Source of the DNA: Mesorhizobium sp. B2-7-2
GTDB taxonomy: Bacteria; Pseudomonadota; Alphaproteobacteria; Rhizobiales; Rhizobiaceae
Assembly: GCF_006440775.1 (NCBI RefSeq)
Contig: NZ_VFTZ01000017.1
Span: 1-64,000 of the forward strand
Length of the DNA: 64,000 nt
Direction of reading: 5' to 3'
The notes beneath the pieces are model-generated. The model ran no database searches. It was not told where the DNA came from and saw only the letters and a program-made list of their open reading frames with translations. The position numbers and the translations under genes are program-made. Positions within the stretch are counted from its first letter, which is position 1. Each line of letters begins with the position of its first letter. Below are positions 1 through 6,524 of this stretch, in pieces.

Positions 1-477
1 ATACCCTGCGCCGCCACGGAATCCGAGCAGCCACAACCGAGTCAATCCGTCGCAGAAAGATGTGTATATGCCCTAGCGCTGTCACGGGGCCAAGAAGGTT
101 TTTCTTTGCGCGCGCTGGCTGAGCTCGAACGGCCATTGCTGCCCAGGGGGCACGCATCGGCTGAATTGTCCGGGACACAGTATCGCCTGCCTCGAATGCA
201 GTGTGCGCGAGAGCTAGCGGGATTCGCGGATCTGCCGCCGGTCGATTGCAACGCCGCCGAATCTTGTTCTATGGCAGCAATGATCATCTGACTGGGACGC
301 GCCCTGCGACGGCAAACACTTCCGCTCCTTGCGGTCGTCGCGCTGATCGTCACCTTGCGCGCCAACTTCGCCGAAACGCAGATCGGGAACCGCAACGCCA
401 GACGCGAAGCAATCGGCCGGCGGCGAAGCTGAGGGACGCGCTGGCGACGCCCTGAGGCCGGGTCGCGCCGTGGGCCG
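1..477. other. No supported gene
   Basis: Short open frames occur on both strands but none has a convincing ribosome binding site, domain or codon pattern. A hydrophobic stretch can be read on the plus strand from 292, directly after a TGA, but it has no ATG or GTG start. It may be the degraded end of a gene lying outside the window. Confidence 0.5.
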
Positions 478-642
478 TCAGATGCGGCCGAGCAACACCA
501 GGATGATCACGATGACCAGGACGAGTCCGAGGCCGCCGCCGCCATAATAGCCGGTGCCGTAGAAAGGCCCTCCGCCTAAGCCGCTGAAGCCGCCAAGTAG
601 GGCAAGAATTAGAATGATGATGAGAATCGTGCCGAGGCCCAT
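478..642 (-). CDS. DUF3309-type small hydrophobic membrane protein (54 aa)
   Basis: Two hydrophobic segments (about residues 3-18 and 38-52) flank a glycine/tyrosine-rich turn (GGGPFYGTGYYGGGG), and the protein ends in LVLLGRI. This layout is typical of the DUF3309 family of tiny inner-membrane proteins, whose function is unknown. The ATG at 642 follows AGAGAGGAAGAAACC, a good ribosome binding site, and an in-frame upstream extension has no hydrophobic or conserved character. It is divergent from the small membrane gene at 845, with the shared region carrying an EcfG-like promoter on the other strand. Confidence 0.8.
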   Translation of the reverse strand: MGLGTILIIILILALLGGFSGLGGGPFYGTGYYGGGGLGLVLVIVIILVLLGRI

Positions 643-776
643 GGTTTCTTCCTCTCTGACAGTGCGATCCCGCGCATTGCTATCGAGGAAGTGAACTCGC
701 AAGCCGCGCGCATGTTCCGCCGACGTCGAAGCCAGCTTCTGTTTTCGGACGACCCGATCGGCGGCTCGATCCGCTT

Positions 777-802
777 GGAACCATTTCGCAGCCGGCAACG
801 TT
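777..802 (+). promoter_or_regulatory. EcfG-type general stress promoter, N17 spacing
   Basis: GGAAC (777-781) and CGTT (799-802) are separated by 17 bases, matching the alphaproteobacterial EcfG consensus. The -10 element ends 42 bases before the start at 845, a suitable leader length. Three sites in this window match the consensus fully; this is one. Confidence 0.6.
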
Positions 803-844
803 GGAGCCTGCCCATCCGGGCAATCTTGGTAAGGAGGCAGGCAT

Positions 845-1012
845 ATGGGCGCATCGATCCTTATCGGCATATTGATCACCTTCCTGGTGGTGATCCTGGT
901 GCTCTACCTCGTGCAACGCCTGCCGCTCGATGCCCGCGCGCGGCAGATCGCGCAGATCATCGTCATCATCATCGGAATCGTTTCGCTGCTCAAATATCTT
1001 GCGGTATTCTAG
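845..1012 (+). CDS. Small inner-membrane protein, Thivi_2564-like (55 aa)
   Basis: Two membrane helices (about residues 5-22 and 36-54) are separated by the polar linker QRLPLDARARQ. The LP-x-DAR linker followed by an isoleucine/valine helix is characteristic of the Thivi_2564-type small membrane proteins, which have no known function. The start is supported by AAGGAGG seven bases upstream. The gene is too short to be called by many gene finders. An EcfG-like promoter lies upstream, so induction under general stress is likely. Confidence 0.75.
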   Translation: MGASILIGILITFLVVILVLYLVQRLPLDARARQIAQIIVIIIGIVSLLKYLAVF

Positions 1013-1060
1013 CCGCGGTCCATATTCGACACCCGGAAACTTCAAAACCCCGGCGTCCCC

Positions 1061-1366
1061 ATGAGAACCCTGTCGATCGCACTTGGCGCTGGCAGAATAT
1101 TGTGCGCCGGCCCAATGTTGTGCACCGTGAGCGCTGCCTACGCCCGGCCGGACACACGCGCGATGACTTGCGAGCAGACGCAGACACTCATCAAAAGCGA
1201 TCGTGCCATAGTTTTGAGCACGGGTCGGGATACCTATGACCGGTTCGTTCGGCAATTCGGCAATGAGTGCGACTGGCCGGAAGTGCCTGTGTCGACGACG
1301 GTTCCGACCAAGGACGGCGAGTGCCGCGTCTATCGGTGCGAGGAGCCGATCAACCTCCCCGACTGA
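1061..1366 (+). CDS. Exported Cys-containing hypothetical protein (101 aa)
   Basis: The first about 28 residues resemble a signal peptide ending AYA, so the protein is probably periplasmic. The mature part has four cysteines (MTCEQ, GNECDW, GECRVYRCEE), which could form two disulfides. I do not recognise a named domain; similar small periplasmic proteins are common in Mesorhizobium. The gene stands alone between the small membrane gene and the GFA gene. Confidence 0.65.
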   Translation: MRTLSIALGAGRILCAGPMLCTVSAAYARPDTRAMTCEQTQTLIKSDRAIVLSTGRDTYDRFVRQFGNECDWPEVPVSTTVPTKDGECRVYRCEEPINLPD

Positions 1367-1488
1367 CCGGTGCTTCTTGCTCGCAGGCGTGGAACTATCG
1401 CAACTTGTTGCGGGTTTTAGCAGCCGGCGGCGGGACCTGCCGGGCGCGAGGGAAATTGCCTCTGTGCATAACCGAGGGAGGAACGGCA

Positions 1489-1929
1489 ATGCCTGAAATC
1501 GCACGCAGCGGGAGTTGCCTGTGTGGCGGGGTGCAGTTCCGCGTCACTGGGGAGCCGCTCCGGGTCGGCCTCTGTCACTGCAAGGACTGCCGCAAGACAA
1601 GCGGATCGGTCTTCCATGCCTACGCCGTATGGCCGCTAAAAGCGTTCGAAACCACCGGCATCACCAGCAGCTATGGCGCTCGGAGCTTTTGCCCCACCTG
1701 CGGAAGCCGCGTCCCGTTCGTCGGCGACGACGAGGCCGAAGTGACGATCGGTAGCCTGGACGTGGCGCCAACCGAAGGGCTGGTGCCGAGCTACGAGCTG
1801 TGGATCGGACGCCGCGAGCCCTGGTTGCAGGCCCTCCCCGCGGCGCGCCAGTTCGAGCATGACCGGATCGCCGATGATTCGGCCGCAAGCGCTGAAGCCG
1901 ACCTGGAGCCGCGGCAAAGATTGGCCTAG
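1489..1929 (+). CDS. GFA-fold zinc protein (glutathione-dependent formaldehyde-activating enzyme family)
   Basis: GSCLCGGVQF near the N-terminus, then LCHCKDCRKTSGS and FCPTCGSR give the CxC, CxxC and CxxC zinc ligands of the GFA/Mss4-like fold. Members bind zinc, and the founder forms S-hydroxymethylglutathione; most paralogues, probably including this one, have unknown substrates. The ATG at 1489 follows GAGGGAGGAACGGCA. Its 146 residues fit the family. A second GFA gene lies at 63248-63703. Confidence 0.85.
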   Translation: MPEIARSGSCLCGGVQFRVTGEPLRVGLCHCKDCRKTSGSVFHAYAVWPLKAFETTGITSSYGARSFCPTCGSRVPFVGDDEAEVTIGSLDVAPTEGLVPSYELWIGRREPWLQALPAARQFEHDRIADDSAASAEADLEPRQRLA

Positions 1930-2471
1930 GTTGATCTCTTGGCAGACTTTAGTCCGAACGACCTTCAGTCTGGTGACGGCTTCGGCACGTCCGGGAGGAC
2001 GCCCGGCCGCGGACTGATGCGCGAGCTTTTCTCGAAGTTCCGCGTTTTTCAACCACCGGTCGGTTTGCCGGTCAATCGGCTGACGCTAGCATTTGGATAA
2101 GCTGCAAATATGAGGCGGTAAGCCGGCTTGGCTCCCTGCAGCAGCACGCAAAGAGTTTTATTCTTTTTACAAAATATAAGAATTTTCAACCATCCTTCTT
2201 GTGGAAATACAACCTCCGGGATTGTTTCGCCTGCTTGCCTGCCGCATTTTCGTGTGAAACGCCAAGCGGCAGTTGCAACATTATGGTGAAAATTCTTTCG
2301 GCTCAAGAAATTTTTCTTCACCGTCTTGCCGGTTATACCGAACATGGCATCCCGAATTGCCACCGGCAGCAAACCTTATGACTTCGGGCCTTGTACAAAA
2401 GGCCATGTTTGTTTCTTACCGATTTTGCGACATAGTGCTGCCAAAGCTTGAAACCGGACGGGGCGGTTTTC
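1930..2471. other. Gene-free, AT-richer intergenic region
   Basis: This stretch is visibly richer in A and T than its surroundings, especially 2150-2340. Open frames on both strands lack ribosome binding sites and family resemblance. It probably holds the promoter of the PAS gene downstream, but I cannot place that promoter. Confidence 0.5.
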
Positions 2472-3017
2472 ATGACGTCGGCGCCTGAACACGACCGCAA
2501 CATGCATATGCGGTATCCACCGATCGACGGGTTCTGGACCTGGGACATCAAGCGCGACCGCGTTTATGGCGACGCCAATCTTTCAGATTATTTCGGCCTG
2601 ACACTCGATGAGTTCTCTCACGGCGCCTCGCTTGAACGATGCATGCAAAGCATCGATCGGGACGACCGCTCACGGGTCCGGCTGGCGATCCGCAAGGCCG
2701 TGGAGCGCAGGTCCGCATTCAGGGAGGTCTATAGGGTCCATTCCGAAAAGATGGGATTACGCAAGATCCTGGCCGTCGGCCAATGCTATGTTGACGGGAC
2801 GGGCGAGGCAGCGCTCTATCCCGGCTGGTTCGTCGATTTGACGGACGACGCCGCGTGCGAAGAGCAGGCGCTGCGCGAGATCCGCAACCATGTCGGGCAA
2901 GCCAAGGACCTGGCGCGGTCGATCGGACACGAGCTGATGTCGTATCTCCTGGACAACATCGAGGAAGAGGTCGAGCAGCGGCTTGGCGCAAGGCTGGGGA
3001 GGCGAAGATCGTCTTGA
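2472..3017 (+). CDS. PAS-domain protein without output domain
   Basis: The N-terminal two thirds form a PAS fold: GFWTWDIKRDRVYGDANLSDYFGL, then EFSHGASLERCMQSIDRDDR and a C-terminal strand FVDLTDDA. No kinase, GGDEF or DNA-binding domain follows; the last 50 residues are a helical tail. Such stand-alone PAS proteins in rhizobia are presumed sensors or partners of separate kinases. I prefer the ATG at 2472; a TTG at 2448 in the same frame has no good ribosome binding site. Confidence 0.7.
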   Translation: MTSAPEHDRNMHMRYPPIDGFWTWDIKRDRVYGDANLSDYFGLTLDEFSHGASLERCMQSIDRDDRSRVRLAIRKAVERRSAFREVYRVHSEKMGLRKILAVGQCYVDGTGEAALYPGWFVDLTDDAACEEQALREIRNHVGQAKDLARSIGHELMSYLLDNIEEEVEQRLGARLGRRRSS

Positions 3018-3043
3018 AGCAGCTTTCGCCGATTGCTCGCGGG

Positions 3044-3340
3044 TCAATTTCGCTTGCCGCGTCGGCCGACTTCAGCCGCGACCATGCGCGCAAAATGCGA
3101 CTGGGGCGACCGGCGCTCTATGAGCTTGGCCCGCTCCAAGGCCGCATCGCCGTAAAATTCGATCAACACGCCGGCTGCCTTGGCGGCGTCGGCTCTCAAT
3201 CGGCCCAAATCGGCTTGCCCGCTCTCGCTCGGGGGCTCGCTCCTGCCGATCACGTCAAGCATGGCTTGCAACTTGTCAGGAGTGCTGCCCTCGTCTTCGT
3301 GCATGGTCGCCATCCGATTGGGCGCGTAAAATATCGACAT
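3044..3340 (-). CDS. Hypothetical helical protein (98 aa)
   Basis: A mostly helical, charged protein with a central DLGRLRADAAKAAGVLIEFYGDAALERAKLIE segment given here only as a region (about residues 44-75). No family is recognised. It points away from the small gene at 3476 and ends 27 bases after the PAS gene in convergent orientation. An internal ATG at 3313 is an alternative start. Confidence 0.5.
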   Translation of the reverse strand: MSIFYAPNRMATMHEDEGSTPDKLQAMLDVIGRSEPPSESGQADLGRLRADAAKAAGVLIEFYGDAALERAKLIERRSPQSHFARMVAAEVGRRGKRN

Positions 3341-3475
3341 TTCCGCGCGATGTCCAACAGCTTCGTTGATCCGGCGTCCTCAGTGCAACCGAGTACAGCT
3401 TCACCGCGAGCGAGGCGATAATCTTCGTACAAGCATAGTGAGCCAAACTTACCGCACCGACATTTGGGGGCACCC

Positions 3476-3670
3476 ATGGACCAGCCTAGCAAAATGGAAA
3501 ACCTGCAGTTTGCGCAGGGGATCCTGCGAGAACTTCGCCAGAAGGCGGAGGCCGATGGCGAGAAGCTTTTGACCTACCTGATCGACATGGCTTATCTCGA
3601 AGCTAGCGACCGCATCCGCGCCCACTGGATCGGCAGCCACGAACACGAAGGCCGCCGAGCCAAGGGCTGA
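3476..3670 (+). CDS. Small conserved hypothetical protein (64 aa)
   Basis: A short helical protein (QGILRELRQKAEADGEKLL ... IDMAYLEASDRI) rich in charge, with no known domain. The ATG at 3476 is preceded by TTTGGGGGCACCC; a TTG at 3464 would lie inside that binding site, so the ATG is preferred. The style matches small soluble proteins of rhizobia that have not been characterised. Confidence 0.6.
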   Translation: MDQPSKMENLQFAQGILRELRQKAEADGEKLLTYLIDMAYLEASDRIRAHWIGSHEHEGRRAKG

Positions 3671-3700
3671 GGCCCGCCGGGCCGGGACAACCGGCCGGAA

Positions 3701-3737
3701 ACGCAAAAAGCCCGCCATGCCTTCCGGCATGGCGGGC
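3701..3737 (-). terminator. Rho-independent terminator of msrA
   Basis: Bases 3710-3721 and 3726-3737 form a perfect 12-bp stem with a 4-base loop. Read on the minus strand the stem is followed by TTTTT (3705-3709 complement). It sits 44 bases after the msrA stop. Confidence 0.85.
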
Positions 3738-3781
3738 GGATCAAAGCGCGTGAAACCTATGTCAAACGCGGCGGTCGCTGA

Positions 3782-4303
3782 TTATGACGCGGCCGCCTGT
3801 TGGCGAACCGGAAGCTTCCAGCCCGGCCGTGCGAAATGGCAGGTGTAGCCGTTGGGATAGCGCTCGAGATAGTCCTGATGCTCGGGCTCGGCTTCCCAGA
3901 AGGGCCCGACCGGAGCGAGCTCGGTGACGACCTTGCCAGGCCACAGGCCGGACGCGTCGACATCGGCTATCGTGTCCTCGGCGATCCGCTTCTGCTCATC
4001 GCTGGAATAGAAAATCGCCGAGCGATAGCTCGCGCCGATATCGTTGCCCTGGCGGTTCTTCGTCGTCGGATCGTGGATCTGGAAGAAGAATTCGAGCAGC
4101 GTGCGAAAGCTGGTCCTAGCAGGGTCAAAGATGATCTCGATCGCCTCGGCGTGGGTGCCGTGGTTGCGGTAGGTGGCGTTGGGGACATCGCCGCCGCTGT
4201 AGCCCACGCGCGTCGAGATCACGCCGGGCAAGCGCCGGATCAGATCCTGCATGCCCCAGAAGCAGCCGCCGGCAAGGACCGCGCGCTCGGTGGAAGAAGC
4301 CAT
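3782..4303 (-). CDS. msrA: Peptide methionine-S-sulfoxide reductase MsrA
   Basis: MsrA reduces the S-epimer of methionine sulfoxide in proteins and repairs oxidative damage. The catalytic GGCFWG motif is at residues 12-17 with the nucleophilic Cys, followed by GYSGG and the conserved FFQIHDPTTKNRQGNDIG region and SAIFY. The 173-residue length is normal. The ATG at 4303 follows CCAAAGGAGGTACGAC; a longer in-frame extension lacks family residues. A strong terminator follows. The C-terminus lacks the recycling cysteines of some homologues, so the resolving Cys may lie elsewhere. Confidence 0.93.
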   Translation of the reverse strand: MASSTERAVLAGGCFWGMQDLIRRLPGVISTRVGYSGGDVPNATYRNHGTHAEAIEIIFDPARTSFRTLLEFFFQIHDPTTKNRQGNDIGASYRSAIFYSSDEQKRIAEDTIADVDASGLWPGKVVTELAPVGPFWEAEPEHQDYLERYPNGYTCHFARPGWKLPVRQQAAAS

Positions 4304-4457
4304 GTCGTACCTCCTTTGGATTGCTCCATAGATAGGCGTTGCGCCTGGATTCTTCCAGCGGCTCGATCGGGCCAACCGCTGACACCGGCATCTTGGTCCG
4401 GTGTGGACGATCCGCCGGTCGACGTCTTGATGCCCTGCACGCTTCGGTCCGCCGCGA

Positions 4458-4778
4458 TCAGGAATCCGGCGTTTGTTTGAATCTTCGCACCACCACCTCG
4501 AAAACGATGTCCGAGATCCACATTGCAGAGACTCCGATGAGGAAGGCGGCGGCGAGCGTGGTGGTGTCGTCGGCGGCGGGGATCGGCAGGCCGCTTGCCC
4601 GGATCCAGGCGACGACAGGCAATGTCAGATAGGCGGCGGCCAAGGCGCCGCAGATGGGCGAGGCAATCATCTCGCGCAGCTTGTAGCGATGGCGCGACAG
4701 CGCCCGCAGCACGCCGCCGGCGAGCCCCGCTGCCACGACCTGGCCCTTGATGCCGAGAAGATCGAAAATGTCATGCAT
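4458..4778 (-). CDS. Holin-like prophage membrane protein
   Basis: A 106-residue protein with three or four hydrophobic segments (VVAAGLAGGVL, ICGALAAAYLTLPVVAWI, TLAAAFLIGVSAMWISDIVF) and a basic tail. It is the last gene of the lysis cassette. Its ATG at 4778 overlaps the previous stop as TGATG, implying translational coupling; a GTG at 4781 is also possible. Position, size and topology suggest a holin that releases the endolysin, but no sequence motif proves this. Confidence 0.6.
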   Translation of the reverse strand: MHDIFDLLGIKGQVVAAGLAGGVLRALSRHRYKLREMIASPICGALAAAYLTLPVVAWIRASGLPIPAADDTTTLAAAFLIGVSAMWISDIVFEVVVRRFKQTPDS

Positions 4779-4972
4779 CACGGCCTCCAGCCGCAGAGTT
4801 TTTCGCCCTTGCGGTTGTGCGCAAGCAGCGCCCTCGCCTCCTGGTCGGACAAGGCATCGACCGCGCTGGCAGAGAGGCGCATTGGCGAGGCGACGGCGCA
4901 GAAACTGCCCCTGGCCGTGGTGCAGCCGGCGAGCGCGGCGACGATGGCGGCGACGATCAATCCCTTGCCCAT
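4778..4972 (-). CDS. Rz1-like spanin lipoprotein
   Basis: A 64-residue precursor with a lipoprotein signal: hydrophobic IVAAIVAALAGC, where LAGC is the lipobox. Outer-spanin (Rz1) proteins are small lipoproteins that work with an inner-membrane partner to fuse the membranes at lysis. The gene overlaps the end of the putative partner (4957-5196) by 16 bases, an arrangement typical of spanin pairs. The mature part lacks the proline richness of classic Rz1, so the assignment rests on context. Confidence 0.6.
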   Translation of the reverse strand: MGKGLIVAAIVAALAGCTTARGSFCAVASPMRLSASAVDALSDQEARALLAHNRKGEKLCGWRP

Positions 4973-5196
4973 GATTTCAGCTCCTTTCTGACCGCGTCAG
5001 CCGGCAAAGCGCCGACATCGTTGTCGACCTGGTCGGCGACATCCCGGGCCGCGACCTCGGCGTCGGCCTGCTTGCTGCGCTCGGCCCTTGCGCCGGCGAG
5101 GCGCTGGCTAAAACCCCAGCCGATCGCCCCGACAAGGCCGGCGGCGATCGCCAGGATTGTCGGATTGGTGAGAAGCCATGCCAGCAGCGCGCTCAT
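4957..5196 (-). CDS. Rz-like inner-membrane spanin candidate
   Basis: A 79-residue protein: N-terminal membrane helix (LLTNPTILAIAAGLVGAIGW) followed by a charged helical stalk ending KELKSWARD. This is the topology of an inner spanin. It starts at 5196, sharing ATGA with the stop of the 36-residue protein upstream, and overlaps the lipoprotein gene downstream. The stalk is shorter than in phage lambda Rz. Confidence 0.6.
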   Translation of the reverse strand: MSALLAWLLTNPTILAIAAGLVGAIGWGFSQRLAGARAERSKQADAEVAARDVADQVDNDVGALPADAVRKELKSWARD

Positions 5197-5303
5197 AGCA
5201 GCGCTCCGATGAGAAGACCGGCGACAAAGCAGGCGGCACCGATAACGACATACGGCCTGGCGGCTTCGATACAGGCGGTGAGCAGACCTTTCAGATTTTC
5301 CAT
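5193..5303 (-). CDS. Tiny membrane protein of the lysis cassette (36 aa)
   Basis: Read from the ATG at 5303, this gene encodes a short amphipathic head (MENLKGLLTAC) and one membrane helix (YVVIGAACFVAGLLIGALL). It begins two bases after the previous stop and ends in a 4-base ATGA overlap with the next gene. It could be a pinholin, antiholin or holin; the sequence does not decide. It is short enough to be missed by most gene finders. Confidence 0.6.
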   Translation of the reverse strand: MENLKGLLTACIEAARPYVVIGAACFVAGLLIGALL

Positions 5304-5305
5304 GG

Positions 5306-5509
5306 TCAATGCTCCCAGCCGAACCGGCGCGCGAGCAGATGCCACCACTCGGCCGCGGCGGCGACGGCAAGACCGAGGCCGGTCTCCAGCGCCATTTGAA
5401 TGTCGGGATCGGCGGAGAGTGCCGAGGCGTCGTCGGCGGCCAGGAGGCCGCGTGCGACAAGCACGCCCGCGCCATAGCGCAGGGCGATGCGGATGATGAC
5501 GGCAATCAT
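5306..5509 (-). CDS. Small membrane protein of the lysis cassette (67 aa)
   Basis: An N-terminal hydrophobic segment (MIAVIIRIALRYGAGVLVARGLL) is followed by an acidic region and a second segment (LGLAVAAAAEWWHLLARR). It overlaps the endolysin stop by four bases (ATGA). Similar two-helix proteins occur beside GH108 endolysins in rhizobial prophages. It may act as holin or in assembly with the endolysin. Confidence 0.6.
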   Translation of the reverse strand: MIAVIIRIALRYGAGVLVARGLLAADDASALSADPDIQMALETGLGLAVAAAAEWWHLLARRFGWEH

Positions 5510-6258
5510 TGGCAGAACACTCCGAAAAGATTGCAGGAAAGATGCGCGGTCCAGGCGGTGAGCGAGCCGAGCGCCAGCGCGATCAGCGCGAGGACGCCGG
5601 CTACCTTGGCTGGCGATGCGGATTTGTGTGGCACAGCGAGCGCCTCGCCGGCGGCAGGCGATCTGGCGCCGGCAGGGGTTGCGGCTAGCGGAACGTCATC
5701 GGCGGACGCAGGCCCCGGCGAAACGGATCCCTCAGTCGCCGACGGCGCGGCCGACATCAGCAGCGCCTGCCGGCGCACGGAGGCGACTCGGGCGCTCCAG
5801 CCCCGGCCGAAGCTCGGCCAAGTCGATAGTCTTTCCAGGAAGGCGAGCCGCGCGTCGCACAGCGCATCGATGACGACGCCGGCGGGTTTTGCCCTCACCG
5901 CCGCCAGCGTGGCCGGGCCAATGCGGCCATCCTGAACAACGCCGAGCACACCTTGAAGATACTTCGCCGCCCTGCCCGGCCCGCTGTTCACGGCGAAGTC
6001 GAACAGCGCGTAGTCGATGCCGCCGGGGAGCTGAGCGCCCGCTACAGCATCCCAATAGAAACGGCGGTAGACGGTGGCGACTTGGTCATCCGAGATGGCG
6101 CGCAGATCGGCCTTAGTGGCGTCTGCTTTGACGTAGCGGCGGAAATTGGCGAGCGTGACGCCCTTCATGGTCGCACCGCCGGGGTCGGCGGGGTTGTCGG
6201 ACCAGCCGCCTTCGGAGGCGAGAACGAGCGAAAGGGCACGCGCAAAGTTGCGGTCCAT
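5506..6258 (-). CDS. GH108 endolysin with C-terminal membrane anchor
   Basis: The N-terminus (FARALSLVLASEGGWSDNP followed by ADPGGATMKGVT) is the glycoside hydrolase 108 signature, with the catalytic Glu at residue 16. The peptidoglycan-binding region (GVVQDGRIGPATLAAV) follows at about 105-120. An Ala/Pro-rich linker leads to a membrane helix (VAGVLALIALALGSLTAWTA) near the end. These muramidases cut cell-wall glycans at phage lysis. The start at 6258 follows AAAGGAACTCCC. It heads a cassette of five overlapping genes. The terminal helix is unusual and suggests membrane retention before lysis. Confidence 0.85.
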   Translation of the reverse strand: MDRNFARALSLVLASEGGWSDNPADPGGATMKGVTLANFRRYVKADATKADLRAISDDQVATVYRRFYWDAVAGAQLPGGIDYALFDFAVNSGPGRAAKYLQGVLGVVQDGRIGPATLAAVRAKPAGVVIDALCDARLAFLERLSTWPSFGRGWSARVASVRRQALLMSAAPSATEGSVSPGPASADDVPLAATPAGARSPAAGEALAVPHKSASPAKVAGVLALIALALGSLTAWTAHLSCNLFGVFCQ

Positions 6259-6524
6259 GGGAGTTCCTTTCGGATTATGTTTTGGATATGGCCGGCGCCA
6301 GGAGAGGCCGATGCGCGACGGCGTGACCTTGAGGCGCACCGATGTTCAGGCGGAGACGTTTGACGAGGCGGCGGCAACGCTCGGGCCGGTCAAGGGTGGC
6401 TGAGCCGGGAGCCGACAGCGGCCGGACTAACTGGGCTGCTTAAGTGACGATCACTCGGCAGGAGCGAACGTTCTGCCCCTCATATGCCTGATGCCGACCA
6501 GTTCTCCCATGCCATCGAGTTCCA

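Noticed and set aside
42..455. Overlapping short frames on both strands at the window start
   Set aside because: None has a binding site or recognisable sequence; strong Arg/Ser bias suggests shadows or decayed DNA.
1636..2052. Minus-strand frame of 138 codons overlapping the GFA gene
   Set aside because: Most of it is antisense to GFA; the first 40 codons have no signal for translation.
2049..2372. Minus-strand frame of 107 codons in AT-rich DNA
   Set aside because: No ribosome binding site, no domain, and codon use unlike neighbours.
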